A DNA stretch of 64,000 nucleotides from Myxococcales bacterium. Lineage in GTDB: Bacteria > Myxococcota_A > Polyangia > Nannocystales > Nannocystaceae. Positions 26,170 to 34,819 of this stretch are shown piece after piece. Position numbers and translations under genes: made by a program. Numbering within the stretch: the stretch's first letter is position 1; each line of letters begins with the position of its first letter. Below the pieces are notes generated by a model. It worked only from the letters and a program-made list of their open reading frames with translations, searched no databases and was not told the DNA's origin. The stretch lies in assembly GCA_020633315.1 (NCBI GenBank), contig JACKDV010000002.1, positions 558,001 through 622,000 on the forward strand, read 5' to 3'.

Positions 26170-26844
26170 TCAGGGCTCGCGAGCGCCGTGCTCGGCCAGG
26201 TAGGCCTCGATCGCCGCCTTGGAGGCGTCGTCGATGATCTGGCGGCCGCCCACGGTGCGGGAGTGGAGGTCGTCGACGAGCTGTCGCACGGTGACCAGCG
26301 GCAGGATGGGCGCCCCCAGCTCGTCGCGCAGCTCGGCGAGGGTGCTGCGCTCGGACTTGCCTCGCTCCTGGCGGTCGACCGCGATCACCACGGCGGACAG
26401 CTCCACCTTGGCGGAGCTCCGCAGCAGCTCGGCCGCCTCGCGGATCGACTGGCCCGAGGTGATCACGTCGTCGACGATCACCACCCGCATGCCGTCGGTG
26501 GGGGCCATGCCCACGAACGAGCCGCCCTCGCCGTGATCCTTGACCTCCTTGCGGTCGAAGCAGAAGCCGGTGTCGTGCCCGCGCGCGGCGAGGCCCGAGG
26601 CGGTGGCCACGGCCAGGGGCACGCCCTTGTAGGAGGGGCCGAACACCAGGTCGCAGGGGATCCGGTGGTGCAGCAGCTGGCCCGCGTAGGCCCGGCCCAG
26701 GCGCGCGATGGCGTCGCCCGTGCGGAGCTGGCCGGCGTTGACGAAGTAGGGCGAGCGGCGCCCGGACTTGAGGGTGAACTCGCCGAAGCGGACCACCTCG
26801 TACTCGACGAGGAGATCGACGAAGTCCTGCTGGAAGACCTCCAT
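26170..26844 (-). CDS. pyrE: orotate phosphoribosyltransferase
   Basis: This enzyme (224 aa) joins orotate to PRPP to make OMP in pyrimidine synthesis. Family landmarks are FGEFTLKSGRRSPYFVNAG near the N-terminus, VFGPSYKGVPLAVATASG, the flexible-loop KEVKDHGEGG (the family KDHGEGG motif with the catalytic Lys), and the PRPP loop VVIVDDVITSGQSI. Length is normal. ATG 26844 is chosen over a TTG three codons upstream. The gene lies 64 bp downstream of the histidine kinase stop on the same strand, so it may be read from the same transcript. Confidence 0.93.
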   Translation of the reverse strand: MEVFQQDFVDLLVEYEVVRFGEFTLKSGRRSPYFVNAGQLRTGDAIARLGRAYAGQLLHHRIPCDLVFGPSYKGVPLAVATASGLAARGHDTGFCFDRKEVKDHGEGGSFVGMAPTDGMRVVIVDDVITSGQSIREAAELLRSSAKVELSAVVIAVDRQERGKSERSTLAELRDELGAPILPLVTVRQLVDDLHSRTVGGRQIIDDASKAAIEAYLAEHGAREP

Positions 26845-26907
26845 GGCGCGCAAGGATAGCGATCGACCGGGTGCGTGGGTCCCGGCGGGCCGCGGACGGC
26901 CGCGGAT

Positions 26908-28329
26908 CTACGCGGAAGCGGCGGGCAGGCGCACCTCGAAGCGGGCCCCCCGGGCGCCGTCGAGGCGATCGCCGACCTCGATGGAGCCCCCGTGGGCCAG
27001 GCAGATCTGACGGCAGAGATACAGGCCCAGGCCCACGCCGCCGCGGTCGCGGTCGCGCGCGTGGTCGAGGCGGGTGAAGGGCTCGAAGATCGACTCTCGA
27101 TCGGCCGGGTCGACGCCGGGCCCCTCGTCGACGACGGTCAGCTCGGTGCGGTCGCCGTCGCGACGGGCCGCGACCTGCAGCGTCCCAGTGGGGCAGGCTC
27201 GCCGCGCGTTGGCGAGGAGGTTGGACAGCAGGCGCTCCACCAGGAGCTCGTCGGCGAAGAGGGTGGGCTCGCCCTCGAGCTCCACCGTGGCCCCCACCCT
27301 GCCGGCCACCCGCTGCAGCAGGGCGGGTAGATCGATCGCGTGGGCCTGCACGGCCGCGGCGGCGCCGTGGCGCAGCTCGAGCCGACCGCTGGTGAGCAGA
27401 TCGGAGATCAGGCTCTCGACCTCGCCGATGTCCACGCCGAGGTCGGCGAGGCCCTTGTGCAGGCGCTGCACGGGGCGGGACTCGTCGCCGCTGGCCCGCA
27501 GGGCGTCCACGCGCTCCTGCAGGATCTCCACCAGCACCTTCATGCGCGCGATGGGGGTGCGCAGCTCGTGGGAGACGTTGGCGAGCAGCACTCGCTGGCC
27601 CTGGATCAGGCCCTCGACCTTCTCGGCCATCTCGTTGAAGGCACGACCGAGCTGGTCGAGCTCGTCGCGGGGCACCTCGCTCTCGAGCTCGATGCGGTGG
27701 CGGAGCTCGCCGCGGGCGATGCGGTCGGCGCTGGCCTCGATGCGGGCGAGGCGACGGGTGAGCGAGCGGCTGAGGGTCCAGGCGCCCAGGCCGAGCACGG
27801 GGATCATCAGGCCCAGCACCAGCAGGGGCACGGTGAGGCGAAAGCCGGGGCGTGGCATCACGGCCACCACCGCGGCCACGCGACCGTCGTCGGGGCTCAG
27901 CAGGGCATAGGCGACCCCGGGGGGCTCGAAGCGCCCGCGCCGGAGCACCACCGGCTTGCCCTGGCGCAGGGGCTGTCGTCGGTCCCGGAGCGCGCCTCGG
28001 GGCAGGCGAGGGGGCCCCTCGCCGGCGAGGCGCTGGCCCTTGCGATCGAACACGCCCACCTGGGCGTCGAGCTCCTGCCCCAGCGCGCGGGTGGACTGCT
28101 CGAGGGTGGGCGCGTCGCCGAGGGCGGCCTGCAGCTCGGGGATCCGCTGATCGATCGTCTCGGTGGCCTGCTCGATCCACTCCGAGGAGAGCCGCGCGGC
28201 GAAGCTGAAGCCGGCCACGGCGGCCACCACCGCCGAGGCGATCGCGGTGGTGAGGAAGGTGAGGAAGATGCGGGTGAACAGCCCGCCCCGCCGGGGTCGG
28301 TCGGGAGACGGCGCGGTCTCGGGGCTCAT
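26908..28329 (-). CDS. sensor histidine kinase
   Basis: The 473-aa inner-membrane kinase has two membrane helices (about 22-44 and 166-186) around a periplasmic sensor of 120 residues, then a HAMP domain (ending about 245). The H box is LANVSHELRTPIARMK with His254. The catalytic domain shows the N box LLSNLLANARRA, the G1 box VDEGPGVDP and the G2 box GVGLGLYLCR. Its ATG overlaps the stop of the response regulator gene (ATGA), so the pair is translationally coupled. The layout is close to the RstB/CpxA/EnvZ class. The sensed signal is unknown. Confidence 0.93.
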   Translation of the reverse strand: MSPETAPSPDRPRRGGLFTRIFLTFLTTAIASAVVAAVAGFSFAARLSSEWIEQATETIDQRIPELQAALGDAPTLEQSTRALGQELDAQVGVFDRKGQRLAGEGPPRLPRGALRDRRQPLRQGKPVVLRRGRFEPPGVAYALLSPDDGRVAAVVAVMPRPGFRLTVPLLVLGLMIPVLGLGAWTLSRSLTRRLARIEASADRIARGELRHRIELESEVPRDELDQLGRAFNEMAEKVEGLIQGQRVLLANVSHELRTPIARMKVLVEILQERVDALRASGDESRPVQRLHKGLADLGVDIGEVESLISDLLTSGRLELRHGAAAAVQAHAIDLPALLQRVAGRVGATVELEGEPTLFADELLVERLLSNLLANARRACPTGTLQVAARRDGDRTELTVVDEGPGVDPADRESIFEPFTRLDHARDRDRGGVGLGLYLCRQICLAHGGSIEVGDRLDGARGARFEVRLPAASA

Positions 28330-29057
28330 GGCCCGTCCTCGTCGCTGAGCACGTAGCCCACCCCGCGGATGGTGCGGATGAGGCCCTTGGCGTCGCTGCT
28401 CACGCTGGCCAGGGCGCCGCGGACCTTGCTCATGTGCACGTCGATCGATCGATCGACGGCGGGATCGAAGTCGATCGGCGGCTCGCCGCGGAGCTGGCGG
28501 ACCTGGGCGTGGAGCTGCTCTCGGGACAGCACCTTGCCCGCCCCTCCGGCGAGCACCCACAAGAGGTCGAACTGGTAGGCGGTCAGCTCGAGGGTCTCCT
28601 CGCCCACCTGCGCCGTCCGTCGATCCCGATCGATGCGCAGCGGGCCCACCTCGATCACCTGGGTCTCCTCGCTCCCGGGCGCGGGCGCGGCATGGCGTCG
28701 CAGCACGGCGCGGATGCGAGCGAGCAGCTCACGCGGGCTGAAGGGCTTGGGCAGGTAGTCGTCGGCGCCGATCTCCAAGCCCACCACGCGGTCGATCTCG
28801 TCCCCGCGGGCGGTGAGCATGATGACCGGGATCGCCGAGCGCAGGCGGAGCTGCTTGCAGACCTCCAGGCCGTCGAGGCCGGGGAGCATGAGATCGAGCA
28901 GGACCAGATCGTGGTCGCCCGAGGCGGCGCGCTCGAGCCCCTGGGCCCCGTCCCCCACCACCTCCACCTCGGCGTCGTGGTCGCGGAGGTACTCCGCCGT
29001 GTGCTCGGCCAGCCGGGCGTCGTCCTCGATCAGCAGCAGTCGCACGGGGGCAAGCAT
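28326..29057 (-). CDS. OmpR/PhoB-family response regulator
   Basis: The 243-aa regulator has an N-terminal receiver (LLLIEDDARLAEHTAEYL, phospho-acceptor Asp55 in LVLLDLMLPGLDG, conserved Thr in IMLTARGDE, and Lys in YLPKPFSPREL). The C-terminal winged helix has the OmpR-type pattern LTAYQFDLLWVLA, LSREQLHAQV, DRSIDVHMSKVRGAL and IRTIRGVGYVL. It is the first gene of a coupled pair with the downstream histidine kinase and presumably controls envelope genes. Its start codon is 131 bp from the divergent zinc-ribbon gene. Confidence 0.95.
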   Translation of the reverse strand: MLAPVRLLLIEDDARLAEHTAEYLRDHDAEVEVVGDGAQGLERAASGDHDLVLLDLMLPGLDGLEVCKQLRLRSAIPVIMLTARGDEIDRVVGLEIGADDYLPKPFSPRELLARIRAVLRRHAAPAPGSEETQVIEVGPLRIDRDRRTAQVGEETLELTAYQFDLLWVLAGGAGKVLSREQLHAQVRQLRGEPPIDFDPAVDRSIDVHMSKVRGALASVSSDAKGLIRTIRGVGYVLSDEDGP

Positions 29058-29149
29058 GCCACCTGGCGTGGGGAGCGGCCGTTAACCGCGCGAAAAGCCC
29101 GCGTCCCGACCGGGGGTCCGGGCCTCGGTGGGCCGGGGCGGGCGACCGC

Positions 29150-29178
29150 TTGACAGGCTCCCGACCGCTCGGTAGGGA
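29150..29178 (+). promoter_or_regulatory. putative promoter for the 68-aa zinc-ribbon gene
   Basis: TTGACA at 29150-29155 is a perfect -35, and TAGGGA at 29173-29178 follows after exactly 17 bp. Transcription would start about 29185, only a few bases before the ATG at 29188, so the mRNA might be almost leaderless. CGGTAGG (29170) and CCTACCG (29192) form an inverted repeat across this site. Confidence 0.45.
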
Positions 29179-29187
29179 AGCTCTGGA

Positions 29188-29394
29188 ATGTCCTACCGCT
29201 GCGCCCGATGTCACCACGAGTTCTCGGCTCCGTCCGAGGGCGAGGGCGAGCTGGCCTGCCCCAGCTGCGGGGCAGAGGCCGGCTTGGAGCCGATCCACGG
29301 GATCCCCCTGGCGATGAAGCTGTTCGGGATGCTCGTGGCGGGGGTCGTGGTGCTGGCCGTGGGGGGCGGGCTGCTCAGCCGGCTGGCGGGTTGA
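29188..29394 (+). CDS. small zinc-ribbon membrane protein
   Basis: The 68-aa protein begins MSYRCARCHHEFSAP and continues to LACPSCGAEAGLE, a four-cysteine zinc ribbon (CxxC, CxxC). A single membrane helix (about 43-63, LFGMLVAGVVVLAVGGGLL) closes it. The layout suggests a membrane-anchored cytoplasmic or periplasmic zinc module. I know no function. It stands between the regulator pair and a larger zinc-ribbon TPR protein on the same strand. Confidence 0.75.
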   Translation: MSYRCARCHHEFSAPSEGEGELACPSCGAEAGLEPIHGIPLAMKLFGMLVAGVVVLAVGGGLLSRLAG

Positions 29395-29450
29395 TGGACC
29401 CGACGCGTGGTCCGGTCGCCCTGTGCTAACGTCCGCGAGCAGGTCCGCCG

Positions 29451-31814
29451 TTGATCGTCCGTTGCGCGAACTGCCATACCGAGTTCTCCCTGGATGACCA
29501 GCAGATCGGTCCCGAGGGGGCCACTGTTCGGTGCTCGGTGTGTGGCTACGTGTTCCCGGTGGAGCCTCCGCCGGGTGCGGTCGATCATCCGTGGCAGATC
29601 CGAACGGTCGAGGACCTGCTGTTCACGGCCCCCGACCTCGCCACGCTGCGCACCTGGATCGACGAGGGGCGGCTGCACCCCGACGATCAGGTCTCGCGCA
29701 CGGGCCGGCACTGGCTGCGGCTGGGCGACATGCCCGAGTTCTCGAGCGTGTTCTCGGGCTTCTCCGATCTCCCGCCCGTGTTCGAGGAGGTGGAGGACGA
29801 GCACCCGGGCACGCTGTCGGCCTTGGCCGAGCTGGGCCCGCCGCCGAGCTTCGGCGGCACGATGCCGGTGATCCAGGGCGTGGATACCGACATCTTGGTG
29901 GTGGACACCCCCGACGGCGACGAAGGGGTGGCGGTGGTCTCCAAGCGCGTGGCGGTGGAGCGCAGCCGCGGGACCGCCGTCCCCAGCTCGGTCCCTTCCG
30001 TCACCGAGACCTCGGGCCCCATGCCGTTCCCGCTGGCGGAGCTCGGCGTGGACGACGACGACGATGCGGAGCCAGAGCCCGCGCCGACGCCGAGCACCCC
30101 AGGGGTGGACGAGTCGGCCGTGCGCATGCGTCCGCGACCGCACTCGCCCACGGCTCCGGTCGACGCGATCCCCGACGTGGTGGAGGACGAGCCGGCCGAG
30201 CCGCTGCGCTCGCGTCCGCCTCGGCTCACCGTGCGCTACGGGGCCGAGGAGGTCCACGGCGCCTCGATGCTGGAGGCGGTGAGCAATCGGGTCGACGGTG
30301 GCGAGCCCGCGCCGCCGCCCGCCGCCGCCAAGCCGGCGGTGGAGGTGGAGGGCACGGCGGTCCGGGCCACCGAGGCGGCGATCGAGCGCCAGCCGGTGAG
30401 CCCCCGCGAGCCCAGCGGGGCCAAGCGAGCGGCCGAGACCCGCTCCGACGTGGAGGCGCGACCCCGTCGCCGCGCCGCGCGGGACTCCTCCTCGGACGAG
30501 GTGGAGATCCGCGAGCGTCGACGCGAGCGCTCCGACTCGCCCCCGCCTCCGCGCCGTACCTGGCCGTTCGTGGCCGGCCTGGGCCTGCTGGCCGGGGTGG
30601 CGGTGGTGTTCGGCGTGCCCAGCATTCGCACGCGGGTGCTCGAGGCGGCGGGGCTGCTGGCCGGCGGCGAGGAGCGCTTCGATCCCGATTCGCTGACCGA
30701 GCTGGGCGATGCCCGCAAGGCGATGGCGAGCCTCGATCCCGCCGCGTTGGGCAAGGCCGAGGCGGCCCTGCAGGGACGCATCGACAGCGGCGACGTGCCG
30801 GCCTCGGGCGTGGCGGCGATGAAGCTGGCGCAGACCGAGCTGCTGGCCACCCGTGCCCTCGAGCAGGAGATCGGTCGGGTCGTGGGCGTGGCCGAGGGCA
30901 TCGCGGGTCCCGACGACGTGGAGCGGGCGACGCTCATCCTGGGCAGCGTGGTGGTGGAGGAGGTGGAGGATCGCGAGCACATGCGGAGGGTGCGGGCTCG
31001 CCTGCGCCTGGCTCAGGGGCGGCCGGCCACCGAGATCCTCCCGCTGCTGCCCGAGGACGGCAGCGGCGAGCTGGTGCAGCTGGTGGCCGCGGCTCCGCTG
31101 TGGCGAGATGCCAAGGCGCCCGTGCCCGACGGCGTGATCGCGGCGCTGCAGGCCCTGCCCGAGCGCAGCGTGCTGGCCGAGCTGACCCTCGCGCTGGCCT
31201 TCCTGCGCGCGGGAGACGAGGCCAAGGCCCTCGAGACCGCCGACGGCGTGCTCGCGGCGGTGCCGGGGCAGCCCACGGCGGCCGCGCTGCGGGCTCGGGC
31301 CGGGGGCGCACCCGTGGTGGGAGCCGGAGACGATGCGTCGGGCTCCGGGGCCGACGAGGCGGGCTCGGGCGAGGACGGCGGGGAGACGCCCGCGGGGGAC
31401 TCGGCCGGAGCACCGGCCGACGGGGGCGACACCAAGGCGCCGGCCGACTCGCCCAAGCCCAAGGTCGAGTCGATCGACTCGCTGATCGAGCGCGGCTGCG
31501 ACCAGGCGGAGAACGGCGACGTGGACAGCGGGCTCGAGCTGCTGCGCAAGGCCAAGGCTCGGCGCCCTCGCGATCTCGACGTGCTGCTGTGCACCGGCAT
31601 CGGGCACGCGCGCCAGGGCAAGACCAGCACCGCGCTGCAGGACTTCGAGTCGATCCTCTCCTCGGCGCCCAACTACGCGCCGGCGCTCAAGCAGGCCGCC
31701 AAGGCCGCGGACAAGCTCGGCCAGACCGAGAAGGCAGTCCGCTACTACCGCGCCCTGCTCGGCCAGCGACCGGGCGACTCGACCGCGATCAAGTACCTCG
31801 AGGCCCACGGCTGA
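29451..31814 (+). CDS. zinc-ribbon, single-helix, TPR protein
   Basis: The 787-aa protein opens with an MJ0042-type zinc finger (CANC and CSVC, about residues 5-30), as in many myxobacterial regulators. A GYF-like segment follows (WQIRTVEDLLF, LRTWIDEGRLHPDDQVSRTG, HWLRLGD). A long disordered region rich in Glu, Pro and Arg spans about 100-365. One membrane helix sits near 368-390, after a PPPPRRTW stretch. The C-terminus carries helical TPR repeats (KAKARRPRDLDVLLCTGIG, NYAPALKQAAKAADKLG). The start is a TTG that begins directly with the finger. Its function is unknown. Confidence 0.8.
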   Translation: MIVRCANCHTEFSLDDQQIGPEGATVRCSVCGYVFPVEPPPGAVDHPWQIRTVEDLLFTAPDLATLRTWIDEGRLHPDDQVSRTGRHWLRLGDMPEFSSVFSGFSDLPPVFEEVEDEHPGTLSALAELGPPPSFGGTMPVIQGVDTDILVVDTPDGDEGVAVVSKRVAVERSRGTAVPSSVPSVTETSGPMPFPLAELGVDDDDDAEPEPAPTPSTPGVDESAVRMRPRPHSPTAPVDAIPDVVEDEPAEPLRSRPPRLTVRYGAEEVHGASMLEAVSNRVDGGEPAPPPAAAKPAVEVEGTAVRATEAAIERQPVSPREPSGAKRAAETRSDVEARPRRRAARDSSSDEVEIRERRRERSDSPPPPRRTWPFVAGLGLLAGVAVVFGVPSIRTRVLEAAGLLAGGEERFDPDSLTELGDARKAMASLDPAALGKAEAALQGRIDSGDVPASGVAAMKLAQTELLATRALEQEIGRVVGVAEGIAGPDDVERATLILGSVVVEEVEDREHMRRVRARLRLAQGRPATEILPLLPEDGSGELVQLVAAAPLWRDAKAPVPDGVIAALQALPERSVLAELTLALAFLRAGDEAKALETADGVLAAVPGQPTAAALRARAGGAPVVGAGDDASGSGADEAGSGEDGGETPAGDSAGAPADGGDTKAPADSPKPKVESIDSLIERGCDQAENGDVDSGLELLRKAKARRPRDLDVLLCTGIGHARQGKTSTALQDFESILSSAPNYAPALKQAAKAADKLGQTEKAVRYYRALLGQRPGDSTAIKYLEAHG

Positions 31815-31860
31815 GGCCTCGCCCATTGCGGTTCGCGCGTCTTCGTGCGAACAAGGATGG

Positions 31861-32154
31861 GTGAGCACCGGGGATGGGGACCACGAGATCCGCGAGGAGC
31901 TCAGCCGGCGCCGCGCCGAGCGAGCCCGCGAGGAAGAGGAGCTCTCCGACGAGGAGCGCGACGAGCTTCGGGCCCGGCACTGGATGCACTGCCCCAAGTG
32001 CGGGATGACCCTCGACGAGATCACCTTCCGCGGGGTGAAGGTGGACAAGTGCTTCGGCTGCGGCGGGGTGTACCTCGACGACGGCGAGCTCGAGCAGCTC
32101 GCGGGCAAGCCCGGGTGGTTCGAGGCGATGCGCTACTACTTCTCGTCGCGCTGA
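31861..32154 (+). CDS. TFIIB-type zinc-ribbon protein
   Basis: The 97-aa protein has a charged coiled-coil-like N-terminus (about 45 residues of Glu/Arg) followed by a zf-TFIIB module: CPKCGMTLDEITFRGVKVDKC, FGCGGVYLDDGELEQL. The four cysteines and the VDKC..C pattern are typical of that family, which occurs as small free-standing bacterial proteins. The GTG start has AAGGA three bases upstream. It lies 46 bp after the TPR protein, so the three zinc-ribbon genes could be one operon. Confidence 0.8.
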   Translation: MSTGDGDHEIREELSRRRAERAREEEELSDEERDELRARHWMHCPKCGMTLDEITFRGVKVDKCFGCGGVYLDDGELEQLAGKPGWFEAMRYYFSSR

Positions 32155-32170
32155 GCGGGCCGGCACGCCC

Positions 32171-33805
32171 TCACTCTCGCGACGCGAGCTCGCGGAGCAG
32201 CCGGGCCAGGCGCTCGTCGTCGAGCCCGCCGAGGTCGGTGCCCAGGCGCACGCGGCTGCCCGCGTCCCACAGCTCCACCCGCGCCTCGGGGAAGGGCAGC
32301 AGCGCGTCGTAGAGCGCATCGTCGAGCAGCTCGAGCTGGCGCACCTGGCCCGCGGCTCGGTGGGTGCGGCCCAGCAGGTGGGCGGGGCGGTGGCCGTCGT
32401 CGCCGGGCTCGGGCAGCAGCGAGAGCTCGGGACGGCCCCGTCCCAGCAGGCCCACCTGCAGCGTGAGGTCCCAGCCCCGGGAGCCCGAGGGGCGCGCGCG
32501 GAGGTCGATCGCGGTGTCGTCGAGCTCTCCACGCAGCGAGAGGATCGAGCGACCGCCGTCCTCGAGCACCACCACCGTCGGCAGGCCAAGGCGATCCGCC
32601 GCGCCCCCGAGGATCGACTCCATCGGCTCGTCGGGGCTCCGCCACGCCCGCTCGCCCTGGCCGCCGCCGACGATCGAGTCGAGCCACAGCAGCGCGGCGG
32701 CCGAGGTCATCAGGGTGAGCGGCGGAGTGGAGAGGCCCAGGCCCGTGACCACCAGCAGGGCCAGCGCCACGCCGCGCACGCGCTGGCCCGGGCACACCAG
32801 GCCGGCGTAGGCCGCCCCGAACATGGCGAACAGGCCCAGCATCACGAACCACACCTGCAGCACGCCGAAGCCCGAGAAGTAGGTGGGGTAGGGCAGCGAG
32901 AACGCGAACACCGACTGGGCCAGGCCGCCCAGGCCCGCCTCGAGCTCACCGAAGCCGCGCCAGTAGAAGTAGTAGAGCAGCAGGGTGGCGAGGCCGGAGA
33001 AGACCAGCACCATGGCCTTGACCCCCTGCTGCAGCGGCGGTCGGAAGGCGATGAAGGTGGTCACGGCGGCGAGCACCATCGCGATCATCAGCGGGGCTCG
33101 GCCCGCGTCGATCACCGAGGCACCGGCGAGGCCCTCGGGGAAGGCGAAGGCCACCCGCACCAGGTAGGGCAGCAGCAGCATCAGCGCCGCCAGGCGCAGG
33201 CGTGGGGGGCCGAGCTGGCGCCACAGCAGCAGCAGGGTGCTGGCCCAGGCGAGCAACAGCGCCGCGGTGCCGGCTCGCTCCACCAGCGGCCACGCGTGCG
33301 TGCCCAGGCTCGGCTGCTCGGCCACGTGGGCGGAGACGAGGGCCACCGTGCCGCCCACGGCCAGGCCGACCGGGATCCATCGACCGAGGCCCAGCTCGGA
33401 GCGTCGGGCCCAGCCGGTCGCGATCGCGATGCAGGTGGCGGCCGCCAGCAACCCCGTGAAGTGATGCAGCACGTACTCGCCGTGGTAGGCGAGGCCGAGG
33501 CTGCTGACGCGCGGGAGCAGCGGCCACAGCACCGCGCCCATCCAGCCCACCAGCACCAGGGCCGCCCACAGCGGGCGACGCCGCAGCAGCCACGCGACGC
33601 CCAGGCCCAGGGTGATGGCGAGCACGCCGAGCAGGTAGGGGCGGGCCCCCTCGGATGCCGCTGCGCGCAGATCCTCGAGCGAGGCGAGCCCGAGCATCAC
33701 GGTGGCCATCACCTGCAGGATGCCCGCGATCAGCGCAACGGCCGCGAGCACCGGGGCGGTGGGATGGGGACGCGGCACGGGTCCCGAGGATCTAGCATTC
33801 CCCAC
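32171..33805 (-). CDS. polytopic membrane protein of unknown function
   Basis: The 544-aa protein has about twelve hydrophobic helices in its first 390 residues (for example VLAAVALIAGILQVMATVML, YLLGVLAITLGLGVAWLL, AGTAALLLAWASTLLLLW, LMIAMVLAAVTTFIAF) and a C-terminal cytoplasmic domain of about 150 residues with beta-rich patches. It begins with a GTG that has GGGAG six bases upstream. I do not recognise the family. It diverges from the amidase gene over 74 bp, and the TCCTACATGTAGGA palindrome lies between them. Confidence 0.7.
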   Translation of the reverse strand: MGNARSSGPVPRPHPTAPVLAAVALIAGILQVMATVMLGLASLEDLRAAASEGARPYLLGVLAITLGLGVAWLLRRRPLWAALVLVGWMGAVLWPLLPRVSSLGLAYHGEYVLHHFTGLLAAATCIAIATGWARRSELGLGRWIPVGLAVGGTVALVSAHVAEQPSLGTHAWPLVERAGTAALLLAWASTLLLLWRQLGPPRLRLAALMLLLPYLVRVAFAFPEGLAGASVIDAGRAPLMIAMVLAAVTTFIAFRPPLQQGVKAMVLVFSGLATLLLYYFYWRGFGELEAGLGGLAQSVFAFSLPYPTYFSGFGVLQVWFVMLGLFAMFGAAYAGLVCPGQRVRGVALALLVVTGLGLSTPPLTLMTSAAALLWLDSIVGGGQGERAWRSPDEPMESILGGAADRLGLPTVVVLEDGGRSILSLRGELDDTAIDLRARPSGSRGWDLTLQVGLLGRGRPELSLLPEPGDDGHRPAHLLGRTHRAAGQVRQLELLDDALYDALLPFPEARVELWDAGSRVRLGTDLGGLDDERLARLLRELASRE

Positions 33806-33827
33806 CCGCTCCCTTCCCCAGGAGGCC

Positions 33828-33878
33828 GCGTTTTCCGGGATATTTTCGCCCCGAGGCCGAGATGTCCTACATGTAGGA
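33828..33878. promoter_or_regulatory. GCGTTTTCCGG box and CCTACA-TGTAGG palindrome
   Basis: GCGTTTTCCGG (33828-33838) and the perfect 14-bp palindrome TCCTACATGTAGGA (33865-33878) lie between the membrane-protein gene and the amidase gene. The palindrome ends one base before the amidase ATG, and its AGGA can act as the ribosome site. A protein bound here would therefore block translation initiation sites and likely the promoter. The same two boxes recur at 45.5 and 49.9 kb. Confidence 0.5.
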
Positions 33879-33879
33879 T

Positions 33880-34644
33880 ATGAGGCTTGGGCACGCGATT
33901 CTGGCGCTGGGACTGTTGGCCGTGGCTCCGGCCGCGGAGGTGAGCGCGGGGCCGGTGCCGGTGGTGGAGCGCTCGTTCGTCATCGCGATCGACCCCGGCC
34001 ACGGCGGGGACAACGGGGGCTGCGTGGCCTTCGACGGGGCCATCCACGAGAAGGACCTGACCCTCGCCATGGCCCACGAGCTGCAAGCGTCGCTGCTGCG
34101 ACGGCTGCCCCACGCCCGCGTGGTGCTCACCCGCGCGGGGGACGAGACGGTGACCCTGGCCGATCGCGTGGCCCGGGCCAATGCCGCGGGCGCCGATCTG
34201 CTGCTGAGCCTGCACGCCAACGCCTCGGGCCACGAGCCGCAGACGGGTTTCGAGACCTATGTGCTCGACCTCGGTCTCGATCGGCGCGAGGCGGCCCGCA
34301 GCGCGCGGGTGGAGGACGGAGCCGAGCCCACGCGAGCGCGAGCGCTGGCGATGGTCCGCGAGCTGGCGTTGTCCTCCCATCGCGGACGCGCGGCCGGCTT
34401 CGCACGGCGGGTGCAGCAGGAGCAGGCGCAGCGCTTCCCCGAGCGGATCGATCGCGGCGTGAAGCAGGCGGGCTTCGACGTGCTGATGGGAGCCGAGATG
34501 CCCGCGGTGCTGTTCGAGGCGGGCTTCCTCGATCACCCCGAGGAAGGTCGTCGCCTGCTCGACTCCGGGCAGCGAGCCCTGGTGGTCGACGGCCTCACCG
34601 AGGCCATCGTCGACTACTACCGCGAGCACGCGCGCGAGCGCTGA
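33880..34644 (+). CDS. N-acetylmuramoyl-L-alanine amidase (Amidase_3)
   Basis: This enzyme (254 aa) cleaves the amide bond between muramic acid and the stem peptide of peptidoglycan in the periplasm. A signal peptide (about residues 1-23) precedes IAIDPGHGGDNGG with zinc ligand His41. Glu57 (GAIHEKDL) and His112 (LLLSLHANAS) are the other ligands, and the C-terminal PAVLFEAGFLDHPEE supplies the catalytic Glu. It resembles AmiC/CwlD, without an added cell-wall-binding domain. The start is set by the signal peptide and the AGGA of the upstream palindrome. Confidence 0.92.
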   Translation: MRLGHAILALGLLAVAPAAEVSAGPVPVVERSFVIAIDPGHGGDNGGCVAFDGAIHEKDLTLAMAHELQASLLRRLPHARVVLTRAGDETVTLADRVARANAAGADLLLSLHANASGHEPQTGFETYVLDLGLDRREAARSARVEDGAEPTRARALAMVRELALSSHRGRAAGFARRVQQEQAQRFPERIDRGVKQAGFDVLMGAEMPAVLFEAGFLDHPEEGRRLLDSGQRALVVDGLTEAIVDYYREHARER

Positions 34645-34819
34645 TCTCCGAGCTTCCCCCACATCGGCATCGCGCTCGCGCGCCGGTGTGCAGGGAGCTT
34701 CACGCCGTGGCCGCGTAGCCAGCTACGCGCTCGCTGTGATCCGTGCCACAGCCGGACGGGCCGAATCTGCCGACTTGTGGACACGCAGGCGTCCGAGTTG
34801 CTTGGATCCTCTCGACCCG

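Noticed and set aside
26908..28560. N-terminal extension of the histidine kinase by 77 codons
   Set aside because: The extension overlaps the response regulator gene and the ATGA junction gives a better start.
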